A stretch of 54,028 bases of DNA from an uncultured Magnetospirillum sp. (GCF_903853455.1 NZ_CAINTR010000051.1:1-54028), one strand, 5' to 3'; shown: positions 29,977 to 39,140, counted from the first letter of the stretch. The notes: a model not told the origin generated them from the sequence alone. Program-made: numbers and translations.

Positions 29977-31143
29977 TCACCACGGCAGGCCCGGATACTT
30001 GATCTTGCCGGTGGCGGCATCGGCCGGCCAGACCAGCACCACCTTGCCGCCCTGATGCTGGCCCATGCGGTGGGTGAATTCCGGGTTGTCGCCGTTTTGG
30101 TCGAAGCGGACCTTGCCGATCACCGTGTCGGTCACCGTCTTGCGCAGTTCGGTGGCGATGCCGCCCTTGTCCAGGGTGCCGGCATCGGCGGCGCGGGCCG
30201 CCGCGTCGAACAGCAGCTTGGACTGGACATAGCCGAAGATGCCGAGATAGTCGGGGGCCTTGTTGAACATCTTCTGATAGGTCTCGGCGAAGTCCTTGGC
30301 TTCCTGGGTGGTGAACTCGGCCGGATAGGACAGGGTCGAGGTGCCCGAGACGTTTTCCATCAAATCGGGGAATTCCTGCGCCATCTTGGAGGTGGCCAGC
30401 GACCACACTCCGGTGATGGTCTTGATGTCGGGCTTCAGGATCTTGGCGGCGCGCAGGATGCCGACATAATCGTTCTCGTAGCCGATCATGGCGATGGCCT
30501 CGGGGCGATCCTGCAACTTGATCTTGTGGATGATCGGCTTGAAGTCGTTGGTGGCGGGGTCGAAGGCGTGCATGGTCACCTTGACGCCCTTGGCCCCCAG
30601 GCCGGTCTCCAGCATCTTGGCCACTTCCTCGGTGGCTTCCTTGGTGGAGTAGATCACCGCCACCGACTTGATCCCCAGCTCGCCGTAAAGCCCCATCAGG
30701 GCACGGGCATAGCCTTCCGAGCTGTTGATGCGAAAGAAGGTCTTGAGGCCGCGCTTGGTCAGTTCCGAGGCGACGCCGCCCGAGGTCATGTAGACCTTGC
30801 CCAGCTTCTCGGCGGCTTCCGAGGCCGGCCCGATGATATTGGAGCCGTAGCCGCCGGTAAAGGCCACGGCGCCGTCGGCCGCCAGCTTCTCCACCGCGCC
30901 CACCGCCTTGGCCGGCGAGGATTCGTCGTCCATGGTGATGATCTTGACGGTGTGCTTGCCGTTCTTCTTGTTGAACATCTCGGTGGCGACCTGGATGCCC
31001 TCGTTCATGGCGCCGCCGACCCGGGCGAGGCTGCCGCTCAAGGGGATCTCGGCGCCGATCTTGAGTTCGGCGGCCCGGACCGGCGCGGCGGCCAGCAGGG
31101 CGGCCAGCGCGATCATCGACACGGTGATCTTGGTGCTCGACAT
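29977..31143 (-). CDS. livK: ABC transporter periplasmic substrate-binding protein (LivK family)
   Basis: The 388-residue protein has a signal peptide (MSSTKITVSMIALAALLAAAPVRA) and a type I periplasmic binding fold (LKIGAEIPLSGSLARVGGAMNEGIQVA). The start at 31143 follows TGGGAGGA. Family members bind branched-chain amino acids, amides, urea or aromatic acids. The neighbours, CoA ligase and beta-oxidation enzymes rather than amino-acid enzymes, suggest an organic acid as ligand. It is the first of five transport genes and follows the ligase gene by 20 bp. Confidence 0.92.
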   Translation of the reverse strand: MSSTKITVSMIALAALLAAAPVRAAELKIGAEIPLSGSLARVGGAMNEGIQVATEMFNKKNGKHTVKIITMDDESSPAKAVGAVEKLAADGAVAFTGGYGSNIIGPASEAAEKLGKVYMTSGGVASELTKRGLKTFFRINSSEGYARALMGLYGELGIKSVAVIYSTKEATEEVAKMLETGLGAKGVKVTMHAFDPATNDFKPIIHKIKLQDRPEAIAMIGYENDYVGILRAAKILKPDIKTITGVWSLATSKMAQEFPDLMENVSGTSTLSYPAEFTTQEAKDFAETYQKMFNKAPDYLGIFGYVQSKLLFDAAARAADAGTLDKGGIATELRKTVTDTVIGKVRFDQNGDNPEFTHRMGQHQGGKVVLVWPADAATGKIKYPGLPW

Positions 31144-31163
31144 GTGTGTTCCTCCCAAATGAT

Positions 31164-32732
31164 TTAGTTGGTCTGCGTCTGGTCGTAGGCGTGGTCGCGG
31201 GCCATTTCCGCCAGACGGTTCTTCAGGATCTTGCCGGTCGCTCCCGCCGGCAGGTGCTCGACCACCACCACTTCGGTGGGGCGTTTGTAGGGGGCCAGTC
31301 GGCTTGCGGCGAAATCCATCAATTCGACGGCCTCGACCGAGGTTCCGGGAGCCACCTGGACGAAGGCTACCACCTCTTCGTTGCCGCCCGCCACGGTGCG
31401 TCCCACCACCGCCGACTGAGTCACCAGCGGATGGGCGTTCAGCACCGCCTCGACCTCGGCCGGATAGACGTTGAAGCCCGAGCGGATGATCAGCTCCTTG
31501 GAGCGGCCGACGATGAACACGGCCCCGTCCGCGCCTTGCCGCGCGAAGTCGCCGGTGTTCAGCCAGCCGCCCTGGTCGATCACCGCTTCGGTCATCCGGG
31601 CGGCGCGGTAATAGCCCGTCATGACGCCGGGACCGCGCGCCCACAGCTCGCCGACCTCGCCGGGCCGCATGTCGCGGCCGCTGGGGCCGATGATGCGGGT
31701 CTCGACGCCGGGCAGGGCGAGGCCGACCGAACAGTCGGCGCGGGGCTGGTCCAGCCGGGTCTGGGTGATGGTGGGGCCTGCTTCGGTCAGGCCGTAGCCG
31801 TTGTTGAGGACCAGCCCGAACAGTGCCTCGGTCTCCGCCTTGACGGCGGGGTCCAGCGGCGAGCCGCCGGCCGACAGGAAGCGCAAGCGAGGAGCTTCGA
31901 TGGTGGCGCCGGTCTGCTTGAGGTGCTCCAGCAGCTTGGCGAACATGGCCGGCACGCCGTTGAACATGGTCAGGCCGGATTTAAGGTCGGCCAGCACCTG
32001 GGCGGGGGCGAAGCGGGGCTGCACCAGCAGGCAGGCGCCGCCATAGAGGGCTCCCACGAACACCGAGGCCAGCCCGAACACATGGGAGATGGGCAGCACC
32101 CCGTAGACCACGTCGCCGGCGGCGATGTCGCGCAGCAAGCCGCCCGACACCGCGCCGACGAACATGATGTTGCGGTGGGTCAGCATCACCCCCTTGGGGG
32201 TGCCGGTGGTGCCCGAGGTGTAGATCAGCGCCGCCACCTGGGCCTCGTTGCCGGCTTCCACCGGCTCGGGGCTACAGTCCGCGTCGAGGCCACCGATGGC
32301 GAGGCGCCCCAACAGGGGAATGTGGCGGACTTCCGCCTGATGGCGCTGGCCGTGCGCCTCGGCATCCCGGGAGACCTCCAGGGTGTAGATGACGCGGCGC
32401 GGGGCGCAATGGTCGCGGATGGTGTCGATCTCGCGGGCCGACAGGCGGGCGTTGACGATGGCGGCCCAGGCGTCCAGGTCGCCGGCCGCCAGGATCAGGG
32501 CGCACAGGGCGAGACAATTCTCGTTGACCAGCATCACCCGGTCGCCCGGCCGCACCCCCAGCTCCACCAGCAGGGCCTTGGCGGCGCGCACCGCCTCGGC
32601 CAGCCGGGCATAGCTCCAGCAGGTCTCGCCCTGGATCATGGCCGGCGCGTCCGGAGTCCGCCGCTCCCATTGCCACAGCAGATGCGACAGGCGGGGCGGC
32701 AGCTCGTCGAGAATCTCCGTCACTGACCGCAT
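31164..32732 (-). CDS. AMP-forming acyl-CoA synthetase (ligase)
   Basis: The 522-residue member of the ANL superfamily has the P-loop-like motif LIYTSGTTGTPKGVML, the A5 motif NNGYGLTEAGPT, the A7 region WLNTGDFARQGADGAVFIVGRSKELI and the C-terminal catalytic lysine in PAGATGKILKNRL. It activates a carboxylic acid with ATP and CoA; the acid is unknown. Its ATG overlaps the stop of the upstream acyl-CoA dehydrogenase by one base (TGATG). With LivK directly downstream it probably activates the imported acid. Confidence 0.9.
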   Translation of the reverse strand: MRSVTEILDELPPRLSHLLWQWERRTPDAPAMIQGETCWSYARLAEAVRAAKALLVELGVRPGDRVMLVNENCLALCALILAAGDLDAWAAIVNARLSAREIDTIRDHCAPRRVIYTLEVSRDAEAHGQRHQAEVRHIPLLGRLAIGGLDADCSPEPVEAGNEAQVAALIYTSGTTGTPKGVMLTHRNIMFVGAVSGGLLRDIAAGDVVYGVLPISHVFGLASVFVGALYGGACLLVQPRFAPAQVLADLKSGLTMFNGVPAMFAKLLEHLKQTGATIEAPRLRFLSAGGSPLDPAVKAETEALFGLVLNNGYGLTEAGPTITQTRLDQPRADCSVGLALPGVETRIIGPSGRDMRPGEVGELWARGPGVMTGYYRAARMTEAVIDQGGWLNTGDFARQGADGAVFIVGRSKELIIRSGFNVYPAEVEAVLNAHPLVTQSAVVGRTVAGGNEEVVAFVQVAPGTSVEAVELMDFAASRLAPYKRPTEVVVVEHLPAGATGKILKNRLAEMARDHAYDQTQTN

Positions 32733-33883
32733 CAGGCGATTTCTTTCAGCATGTTGCGGGCGATGACCAATTGCTGGATCTGGGTGGTGCCCTCATAGAT
32801 GCGGAACAGCCGCACATCGCGGTAGAAGCGCTCGATGCCGTAATCGGCGATGTAGCCGGCGCCGCCATGGATCTGGACGGCGCGGTCGGCGATGCGGCCC
32901 ACCGCCTCCGAGGCGAACAGCTTGCAGCACGCGGCCTCGGTGGAGATGGCCTCGCCCAGATCCTTGCGCCGTGCCGCGTCCAGCACCATGCAGCGGGCGG
33001 CGTAGGCCTCCATGCGGGAATCGGCCAGCATGGCCTGGACCAGTTGGAATTCGCCGATGGGCTTGCCGAACTGGATGCGCTCGGCGGCGTATTTGACGCT
33101 GTCGCGGATCAGGCGCTCGGAGACGCCGACGCAGGTGGCCGAGATGTGCAGCCGGCCGCGATCCAGCACTTTCATGGCGGTCTTGAAGCCCATGCCCTCG
33201 ACCCCGCCGATGATGTTGGCGGCGGGCACCGGGCAATCCTCGAAGATGACGTCGCAGGTATGGGCGCCCTTCTGGCCCATCTTCTTGTCGATCTTGCCCA
33301 GGCTGAGGCCGGGCGAGTCCTTCTCGACGATGAAGGCGGAAATGCCGCCGGCGCCCTTGTCGTCGGGGTTGGTCCGCGCCATCAGGGTGAAGATGGACGC
33401 TTCCGGCGCATTGGTGATGAAGCGCTTGGTGCCGTTGATGAGGTAGTGGTCGCCGTTCTTGCGCGCCGTGGTGCGCAAGCTGGCGGCGTCGGAGCCGGCA
33501 TTGGGCTCCGTCAGGGCGAAGGAGGCGATCATCTCGCCGGTGGCCAGCTTGGGCAGGTAGTAGGCCTTCTGCTCGGGCGTGCCATCCATGATGATGCCCT
33601 GCGAGCCGATGCCGTTATTGGTGCCGAAGATGGAGCGGAAGGCCGGCGAGGTCTGGCCGATCTCGAAGGCGCACAGCACCTCCTCCTCCATGGTCAGGCC
33701 AAGCCCGCCGTATTCCTCGGGGATGGACAGGCCGAACAGGCCCAACTCCTTCATCTCGGCGACGATCTCGGCCGGGATGGCATCATCCTCGGCGATGCGC
33801 TCCTCGTTGGGCACCAGACGCTCGCGCACGAAGCGCGAAACGGTGTCGAGCAACTGATTGAGCGTTTCCTGGTCCCTGATCAT
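32732..33883 (-). CDS. Acyl-CoA dehydrogenase
   Basis: The 383-residue flavoprotein has the family signatures ALTEPNAGSDAASLRTTARK (FAD/acyl binding) and QIHGGAGYIADYGIERFYRDVRLFRIYEGTTQIQ. The residue corresponding to the catalytic base is Glu in YEGTTQ. It oxidises an acyl-CoA to the 2-enoyl-CoA and passes electrons to ETF. It is the first gene of the minus-strand operon after iclR and would supply the substrate for the divergently encoded enoyl-CoA hydratase. Confidence 0.92.
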   Translation of the reverse strand: MIRDQETLNQLLDTVSRFVRERLVPNEERIAEDDAIPAEIVAEMKELGLFGLSIPEEYGGLGLTMEEEVLCAFEIGQTSPAFRSIFGTNNGIGSQGIIMDGTPEQKAYYLPKLATGEMIASFALTEPNAGSDAASLRTTARKNGDHYLINGTKRFITNAPEASIFTLMARTNPDDKGAGGISAFIVEKDSPGLSLGKIDKKMGQKGAHTCDVIFEDCPVPAANIIGGVEGMGFKTAMKVLDRGRLHISATCVGVSERLIRDSVKYAAERIQFGKPIGEFQLVQAMLADSRMEAYAARCMVLDAARRKDLGEAISTEAACCKLFASEAVGRIADRAVQIHGGAGYIADYGIERFYRDVRLFRIYEGTTQIQQLVIARNMLKEIA

Positions 33884-33914
33884 GGTTTCCGACCCTGTCT
33901 TGTGATTTTGGAAT

Positions 33915-34709
33915 TCAGCGGCGGCCCAGGGCCGCCTCCATCTTGCGCGCCACCTGGACCAGGCGCGGCCCCAGATCGCCTTCCAGCCGTTCGCGCGGCA
34001 GCAGGAAGGCGGCGCCGCCGCAGTTCAGCCCCATCACCGTGCCGGTGGCGGGCTGGGTCACCGCGACGCCGACGGCGTGGACGTCGCTTTGCCATTCGCC
34101 CACCGACATGGTGAAGCCGCGCTTGGCGTAGTCGATGACGGCGCGCTCCACCCCGGCCTTGATGCGCGGCCATTCGGCCGGGTGGCGGGCGCGGACCTCG
34201 TCGAGGATGATGGCGCGCTGGGCGTCGGGCAGGGCGGCCAGGAAGGCGCGGCCCATGGCGGTGGTGGCCACCGGAATGCGCGAGCCGACGGTGAGGCGGA
34301 TGGTCAACGCTCCCTTGCCGCGACAGGACTCGATATAGATCATGCTGGTGTGGTCGTGGCTGCCCAGCGACACCGCCACGTCGGAGTAGTCGGCCAGTTC
34401 CTGCATCAGCGGCCGCGCCACTTCGCGGATGTCCATGCCGGCCAGGGCGGTATAGCCCAGCGACAGCACGGCGGTGCCCAACTGGTACTTGGAATAGCGC
34501 TCCACATAGGTGAGGTAGCCCAGCTTGGTCAGGGTGTAGGTCAGGCGCGACACGGTGGGCTTGGGCAGGCTGGTTCGGGCCGCGATCTCCTGGTTGCCCA
34601 GCATGGACTCATTGGCGCGGAAGCAGCGCAGGACGTCGAGCCCACGCGACAGGGCGACCACGAACTGGCGGTCATGAACCTCTTCCGAAACGTCGTCGTC
34701 TGTGGTCAC
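33915..34709 (-). CDS. IclR-family transcriptional regulator
   Basis: The protein of about 264 residues has an N-terminal winged helix (VVALSRGLDVLRCF, NQEIAARTSLPKPTVSRLTYTLTKLGYL) and a C-terminal effector domain (RLTVGSRIPVATTAMGRAFLAAL, with AVTQPATGTVMGLNCGG). I start at the GTG at 34709, preceded by AAGGA; the longer frame begins at a TTG at 34748 without a ribosome-binding site. It is divergent from the hydratase operon and heads the minus-strand block, so it most likely controls both sides in response to an aromatic or dicarboxylic acid or its CoA ester. Confidence 0.87.
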   Translation of the reverse strand: MTTDDDVSEEVHDRQFVVALSRGLDVLRCFRANESMLGNQEIAARTSLPKPTVSRLTYTLTKLGYLTYVERYSKYQLGTAVLSLGYTALAGMDIREVARPLMQELADYSDVAVSLGSHDHTSMIYIESCRGKGALTIRLTVGSRIPVATTAMGRAFLAALPDAQRAIILDEVRARHPAEWPRIKAGVERAVIDYAKRGFTMSVGEWQSDVHAVGVAVTQPATGTVMGLNCGGAAFLLPRERLEGDLGPRLVQVARKMEAALGRR

Positions 34710-34748
34710 CAGAGATCCTTGGGCGGGAGCGCAAAATTTGTTTGCCAA

Positions 34749-34807
34749 GTGACGTAATCACGACCTAGGCTCGGGCGTCAACAAAATGTGAAATGCTATT
34801 TCGCACA
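34749..34807. promoter_or_regulatory. Divergent promoter region with two candidate operators
   Basis: Between iclR and the hydratase gene lie the palindrome GTGA-CGTAA-TCAC (34749-34761) and an imperfect palindrome at 34787-34807 with outer TGTG/CACA and inner AAAT/ATTT arms. The second ends 19 bases before the hydratase start and would block its transcription. IclR proteins bind such short dyads. Confidence 0.5.
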
Positions 34808-34825
34808 GCGAAACATGAGGCGTCC

Positions 34826-35596
34826 ATGACCGAAGTCCTGTTGGAAAGCCCCCTGGAGTCCGTGGCTCTCCTGCGCATCAACCGGCCCGAGGCCAAGAAT
34901 GCGCTGAACGGCGAAGTGCGCCGCCAACTGGCGGAACACATGGCGCAATTGGGAGCCGACGCGTCCGTTCGCGCCATCGTGATGACCGGCAACGCGGAGG
35001 CGTTCGCCGCCGGAGCCGACATCAAGGACATGGCCGAGGTCGGCGCCATCGAGTTGATGCTGCGCAACAACCACTTGCTGTGGCGGACCATCGCCCAGTG
35101 CTCCAAGCCGGTCATCGCGGCGGTCAACGGCTACGCCTGGGGCGGCGGCTGCGAACTGGTGATGCATGCCGACATCATCGTGGCGGGAGAGAACGCCAGC
35201 TTCTCCCAGCCCGAGGTCAAGGTCGGCATCATGCCGGGAGCCGGCGGCACCCAGCGGCTGACCCGCGCGGTGGGCAAATACAAGGCCATGCTTCTTGCCA
35301 TGACCGGTCAGTCTATCACCGGCGTCGAGGCCGGGCAGATGGGACTGGCCAGCGTGGTGGTGCCCGACGGCGAGGTTCTGGCCAAGGCGCTGGACATCGC
35401 CAAGACCATTTCACGCATGCCGCCCCTGGCCATCGCCCAGATCAAGGAAGTGCTGCTGGCCGGCCAGGACGCCTCGCTGGACACGGCGCTGATGCTGGAG
35501 CGCAAGGCCTTCCAACTGCTGTTCGCCAGCAAGGATCAGAAGGAGGGCATGAAGGCCTTCCTGGAAAAGCGCAAGCCTTCCTACGAGGGACAATAG
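34826..35596 (+). CDS. Enoyl-CoA hydratase/isomerase (crotonase family)
   Basis: The 256-residue crotonase shows RINRPEAKNALNGEV, the oxyanion-hole region FAAGADIKDMAE and GYAWGGGCELVMHADI with the first catalytic Glu, and the second Glu in SQPEVKVGIMPGAGGTQRL. Both glutamates indicate a true hydratase. The ATG at 34826 has GAGG five bases upstream; an in-frame ATG at 34793 lies within the candidate operator and is unlikely. It is first in a three-gene operon with hydroxyacyl-CoA dehydrogenase and thiolase and resembles PaaF/PaaG-type enzymes. Confidence 0.92.
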   Translation: MTEVLLESPLESVALLRINRPEAKNALNGEVRRQLAEHMAQLGADASVRAIVMTGNAEAFAAGADIKDMAEVGAIELMLRNNHLLWRTIAQCSKPVIAAVNGYAWGGGCELVMHADIIVAGENASFSQPEVKVGIMPGAGGTQRLTRAVGKYKAMLLAMTGQSITGVEAGQMGLASVVVPDGEVLAKALDIAKTISRMPPLAIAQIKEVLLAGQDASLDTALMLERKAFQLLFASKDQKEGMKAFLEKRKPSYEGQ

Positions 35597-35598
35597 CC

Positions 35599-37119
35599 AT
35601 GACACTCGACGCCAATCGTTCGGATCTCGTTTTCGGCATGGTCGGAACCGGCGCCATGGGGCGCGGCATCGCCCAGATCGCCGCCGCCGCCGGCTGCACC
35701 GTCATCCTGGTGGATTCCCGCGCGGGGGCCGCTGCCGAGGCCCGCGACCATGTGGCCAAGATGCTGGGCCGGCTGGCCGAGAAGGGCAAGCTGACGCCGG
35801 AGGCCTGCGCCGCCGCTATCGACCGCCTCAAGGTCGCCTCCGGCATGGCCGATCTCGCCGGTGCCCATGTGGTGGTGGAAGCCATCGTCGAGGACATCGC
35901 GGTCAAGCAGGCATTGATGAAAGAGTTGGAGGCCATCGTCTCCGACGAGTGCCTGATCGCGTCCAACACCTCGTCGCTGTCGGTGACCTCCATCGCTGCC
36001 GCTTGCCGGCTGCCGGGACGGGTGGGGGGGTTCCACTTCTTCAACCCGGTGCCGCTGATGAAGGTGGTCGAGGTCATCGACGGGGTTCTGACCGAGGACT
36101 GGGTGGGCGAAGCGCTGACCGTCCTGGCGCGGCGCCTGGGCCATACTCCGGTCAAGGCCAAGGACACCCCCGGCTTCATCGTCAACCATGCCGGGCGCGG
36201 CTATGGCACCGAGGCGCTGAAGCTGGTGGGCGAAGGTGTCGCCGACTTCGCCGATGTGGACCGGGTGCTGCGGGACGCCGCCGGTTTTCGCATGGGGCCA
36301 TTCGAGCTGCTGGACCTCACCGCCCTTGACGTCTCCCACCCGGTCATGGAAAGCATCTACGACCAGTATTATCAGGAACCTCGCTTCCGCCCGTCGCCCA
36401 TCACCCGGAGCCGCCTCGCCGCCGGCCTGTTGGGGCGCAAGACCGGACGCGGCTTCTATGTCTACGAGGGCGACCGGGCCATCGTGCCGCCGCCGAAACC
36501 AAGTCCCGGGGGGTGGGCGGGTTCGGTGTGGGTCGCTCCCGGCGAGGGCGGACTAGCGGTAGCCGCCCTCGCAACCCAACTCGGCGCGACCGTGGAAACC
36601 GGCGAGCGTCCCGGCACCGAGGCATTGTGCCTGGTGGCGCCGTTGGGCGAGGACTGCACCAGCGCCGCGTTGCGTCATGGCCTCGATCCCCGCCGCACCC
36701 TGGCGGTGGACCCGCTGTTCGGGCTGGACAGCCACCGCACCCTGATGACCAATCCGGTGACCGAGACGGCATGGCGTGACGCCGCCCACGGCCTGTTGGC
36801 CAGCGACGGCAAGCCGGTGACGGTGATCCATGACAGCCCCGGCTTCATCGCCCAGCGGGTGGTCGCCGCCATCATCAATGTGGGCTGCGACATCGCCCAG
36901 CAGCGCATCGCCACCCCCGACGACATCGACCGGGCGGTGACCCTGGGCCTCGGCTATCCCAACGGCCCGCTGGCCTGGGGCGACAAGCTGGGCGCGGGCA
37001 AGGTGCTGGCGGTGCTTCAGGCCATGCTGGAGATCACCGGCGACCCCCGCTATCGCCCCAGCCTGTGGCTGAAGCGCCGCGCCCTGCTGGGCGTCTCCCT
37101 GCTGACTCCGGAGTCCTGA
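35599..37119 (+). CDS. 3-hydroxyacyl-CoA dehydrogenase, two-domain (PaaH-like)
   Basis: The 506-residue protein has an NAD-binding Rossmann motif VGTGAMGRGIAQIAAAAG, the HFFNPVPLMKVVEV catalytic His region, and the DTPGFIVNHAGRGYGTEAL dimerisation segment. A second, shorter copy of the C-terminal domain follows (HDSPGFIAQRVVAAIINVGCDIAQQ). This duplicated-domain build and length match PaaH of phenylacetate degradation rather than the 280-residue short form. It starts three bases after the hydratase stop. It oxidises 3-hydroxyacyl-CoA to the 3-keto form with NAD. Confidence 0.92.
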   Translation: MTLDANRSDLVFGMVGTGAMGRGIAQIAAAAGCTVILVDSRAGAAAEARDHVAKMLGRLAEKGKLTPEACAAAIDRLKVASGMADLAGAHVVVEAIVEDIAVKQALMKELEAIVSDECLIASNTSSLSVTSIAAACRLPGRVGGFHFFNPVPLMKVVEVIDGVLTEDWVGEALTVLARRLGHTPVKAKDTPGFIVNHAGRGYGTEALKLVGEGVADFADVDRVLRDAAGFRMGPFELLDLTALDVSHPVMESIYDQYYQEPRFRPSPITRSRLAAGLLGRKTGRGFYVYEGDRAIVPPPKPSPGGWAGSVWVAPGEGGLAVAALATQLGATVETGERPGTEALCLVAPLGEDCTSAALRHGLDPRRTLAVDPLFGLDSHRTLMTNPVTETAWRDAAHGLLASDGKPVTVIHDSPGFIAQRVVAAIINVGCDIAQQRIATPDDIDRAVTLGLGYPNGPLAWGDKLGAGKVLAVLQAMLEITGDPRYRPSLWLKRRALLGVSLLTPES

Positions 37120-37122
37120 GCC

Positions 37123-38319
37123 ATGCTCGACGCCTATCTCTATGACGGTCTGCGCTCTCCCATCGCCCGCCATGCCGGCGCCCTGGCCTCGGTGCGGCCC
37201 GACGATCTGGTGGCCGAGGTGATCCGCGCCTTGCTGGCCCGCTCCGCCTTCAAGCCCGAGCAGATCGAGGACGTCATCCTCGGCTGCACCAATCAGGCGG
37301 GAGAGGACAGCCGCAACGTCGCCCGCCACGCCGCCCTGCTGTCCGGCTTGCCGGTGGAGGTGGCGGGCCAGACCGTCAACCGCCTCTGCGCCTCGGGTCT
37401 GGCGGCGGTGCTGGACGCGGCCCGCAGCGTCACCTGCGGCGAGGGCGCGCTGTTCGTGGCCGGCGGGGTCGAAAGCATGAGCCGGGCGCCCTTCGTGCTG
37501 GCCAAGGCGGAAAGCGCCTATTCCCGCGACGCCAAGATCTTCGACACCACCATCGGGGCGCGTTTCGCCAATCCCAAGGTGGTGAAGGGATTCGGCAACC
37601 ATTCCATGCCCGAGACCGCCGACAACATCGCCGCCGACCTGGGCATCGGCCGCGATGCCTGCGATGCCTTCGCCCTGGCGTCACAGGCCAAATATGCCGC
37701 CGCCAAGGCCGCCGGCTTCTATGACGGCGAGATCCACCCCATCACCATCGCGGGGCGCAAGGGCGACACGGTGGTATCCGAGGACGAGCATCCCCGCCCC
37801 GAGACCGACGCCGCCATGCTGGCCAAGCTGCGGCCGCTGTTCGAGGGTGGCGTGGTCACCGCCGGCAACGCGTCCGGCATCAACGACGGCGCTTGCGCCC
37901 TGCTGATCGGCAGCCGTAAGGCTGGCGAGGCGGCGGGGCTCAAGCCCATGGCCCGCATCGTCGCCGGAGCCTGCGCCGGTGTGCCGCCGCGCGTCATGGG
38001 GCTGGGGCCGGTGCCGGCCATCCATAAGGTGCTGGAGCGGGCCGGCCTGACCCTCAAGGATCTCGACCTGATCGAGATCAACGAAGCCTTCGCGGTGCAG
38101 GTGCTGGGGTGTGTCCAGCAGTTGGGCCTTGCCGGCGACGATTCGCGGCTCAATCCCAATGGCGGCGCCATCGCGCTGGGCCATCCCCTGGGTTGCTCCG
38201 GGGCGCGTCTGGCCTTGACGGCGGCGCGCCAGCTTCAGCGGACCGGCGGGCGCCATGCCCTGGTCAGCTTGTGCATCGGCGTCGGCCACGGCCTCGCCGC
38301 CGTGATCGAGAGGGTTTAA
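37123..38319 (+). CDS. Acetyl-CoA C-acyltransferase, 3-oxoadipyl-CoA thiolase-like
   Basis: The 398-residue thiolase has the nucleophilic Cys in VNRLCASGLAAV, NEAFAVQVL, HPLGCSGARLAL and CIGVGHG (the second Cys). The N-terminus (YDGLRSPIARHAGALASVRPDDL) and IFDTTIGARFANP are like PaaJ/PcaF, which cleave 3-oxoadipyl-CoA to succinyl-CoA and acetyl-CoA. This makes a dicarboxylyl- or aromatic-derived CoA ester the likely pathway intermediate. It starts three bases after the dehydrogenase gene. GH replaces the more common GQ in the last motif. Confidence 0.9.
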   Translation: MLDAYLYDGLRSPIARHAGALASVRPDDLVAEVIRALLARSAFKPEQIEDVILGCTNQAGEDSRNVARHAALLSGLPVEVAGQTVNRLCASGLAAVLDAARSVTCGEGALFVAGGVESMSRAPFVLAKAESAYSRDAKIFDTTIGARFANPKVVKGFGNHSMPETADNIAADLGIGRDACDAFALASQAKYAAAKAAGFYDGEIHPITIAGRKGDTVVSEDEHPRPETDAAMLAKLRPLFEGGVVTAGNASGINDGACALLIGSRKAGEAAGLKPMARIVAGACAGVPPRVMGLGPVPAIHKVLERAGLTLKDLDLIEINEAFAVQVLGCVQQLGLAGDDSRLNPNGGAIALGHPLGCSGARLALTAARQLQRTGGRHALVSLCIGVGHGLAAVIERV

Positions 38320-38321
38320 TA

Positions 38322-38495
38322 CAGATCCTGACTCATCGAGATCTGGTTAGGCGCAACGCGCCGCGCGGCCCATGCCGCGGAAGGCAAGGCCGCTCGCGCC
38401 CGCCAGCTTCGCTGGCAAACATATGATTGCACGCCTACGCGTGCCCGCCGCTTGAGGGCGTCGCTGATCGGGTACGATCAGCGAGACACGGCATA
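38322..38495. repeat. Structured dispersed repeat, copy B with a 40-bp insertion
   Basis: It is nearly identical to copy A from GGTTAGG(A/C)GCAACGCG through the CCAT-loop stem to CGCTCGCGCCCGCC. About 40 extra bases containing two small hairpins (AGCttcGCT; GCACGCctacGCGTGC) precede the shared CCGCCGCTTG. The terminal stem 38462-38470 with 38475-38483 has one base pair changed in the flanks relative to copy A. The first stem is weaker (CAGATC/GATCTG). It lies between the thiolase stop and the convergent flaG-like gene. Confidence 0.7.
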
Positions 38496-38515
38496 AGCCG
38501 CCGCCCGCCAGTTCC

Positions 38516-38848
38516 CTATCCGACTTCATCCGAGCCGACGGGCTTCACGCCGGTCGGGCGGGTCTGGGCCGTCTGATACTGCAAAGCCGTCTTGCTGGGA
38601 TACTGGTACAAGGCCTCGCCGGTATTCTCGTCCCGGAAGGACAGCACCAACGCACCAGTGGTCGAATCGGAAGCGATGACCGGACTGGTGAAGGGCAGCA
38701 GGTTGGAAGGACTTGGGGCGCTGGCCTTGTCCTCACTCGCCTTCGCAGCCTGAAATCCGGGCGCGTTGGCGGGCGCCGCCGCAGATGATACCGGCGCCTT
38801 CGGCTCCACGGCCGGCGGCCCCTGTCTTGTAAAATTGACCGTGTCCAT
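38516..38848 (-). CDS. Small protein, possibly FlaG-like
   Basis: The 110-residue protein has a disordered Ala/Pro/Ser-rich N-terminal half and a short folded C-terminal segment LVLSFRDENTGEALYQYPSKTALQYQ. That segment resembles the FlaG core (a D-x-x-TGE strand followed by xQxP), a flagellar filament-length protein, but is too short for a firm call. No flagellar genes surround it. It is convergent with the thiolase operon. Confidence 0.5.
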   Translation of the reverse strand: MDTVNFTRQGPPAVEPKAPVSSAAAPANAPGFQAAKASEDKASAPSPSNLLPFTSPVIASDSTTGALVLSFRDENTGEALYQYPSKTALQYQTAQTRPTGVKPVGSDEVG

Positions 38849-38933
38849 GACACGCCTCCCTCTCGGATCGGACGAATTGATCCATCGGCCTCAGCAATCA
38901 CCAAGCATCCCGCGACGGGACGTCCCGGTACCG

Positions 38934-39140
38934 CTATGCTGAGATGTTGAGGTTACGGCCCCGATTGGGATCGACCGGCAGAGACTGCGCGGTTGAGCCG
39001 CTTTCCTGGGCCTTGGCGGCCTTGGATTCGGTGGCGTCCTTATCCTTGTCGCCATCCCTGTCGCGCACGACCGGTTGGGCCTGCTGCGGCGGCTGGACCG
39101 GCGGAGCGGGGGGATTGTTCGAGATCGAACTGGTGGACAT
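38934..39140 (-). CDS. Small hypothetical hydrophilic protein
   Basis: The 68-residue reading frame has a strong ribosome-binding site (AAGGAGAT six bases before the ATG at 39140). It is Pro/Gln-rich at the N-terminus and highly charged (RDRDGDKDKDATESKAAKAQ) in the middle, with no membrane or signal segment. It is probably intrinsically disordered. Its direction and 85-bp spacing suggest co-transcription with the FlaG-like gene downstream. I do not recognise a family. Confidence 0.5.
   Translation of the reverse strand: MSTSSISNNPPAPPVQPPQQAQPVVRDRDGDKDKDATESKAAKAQESGSTAQSLPVDPNRGRNLNISA

Noticed and set aside
35080-35598. Upstream extension of the hydroxyacyl-CoA dehydrogenase frame
   Set aside because: It reads through the hydratase gene out of frame; the Rossmann domain starts right after the ATG at 35599.
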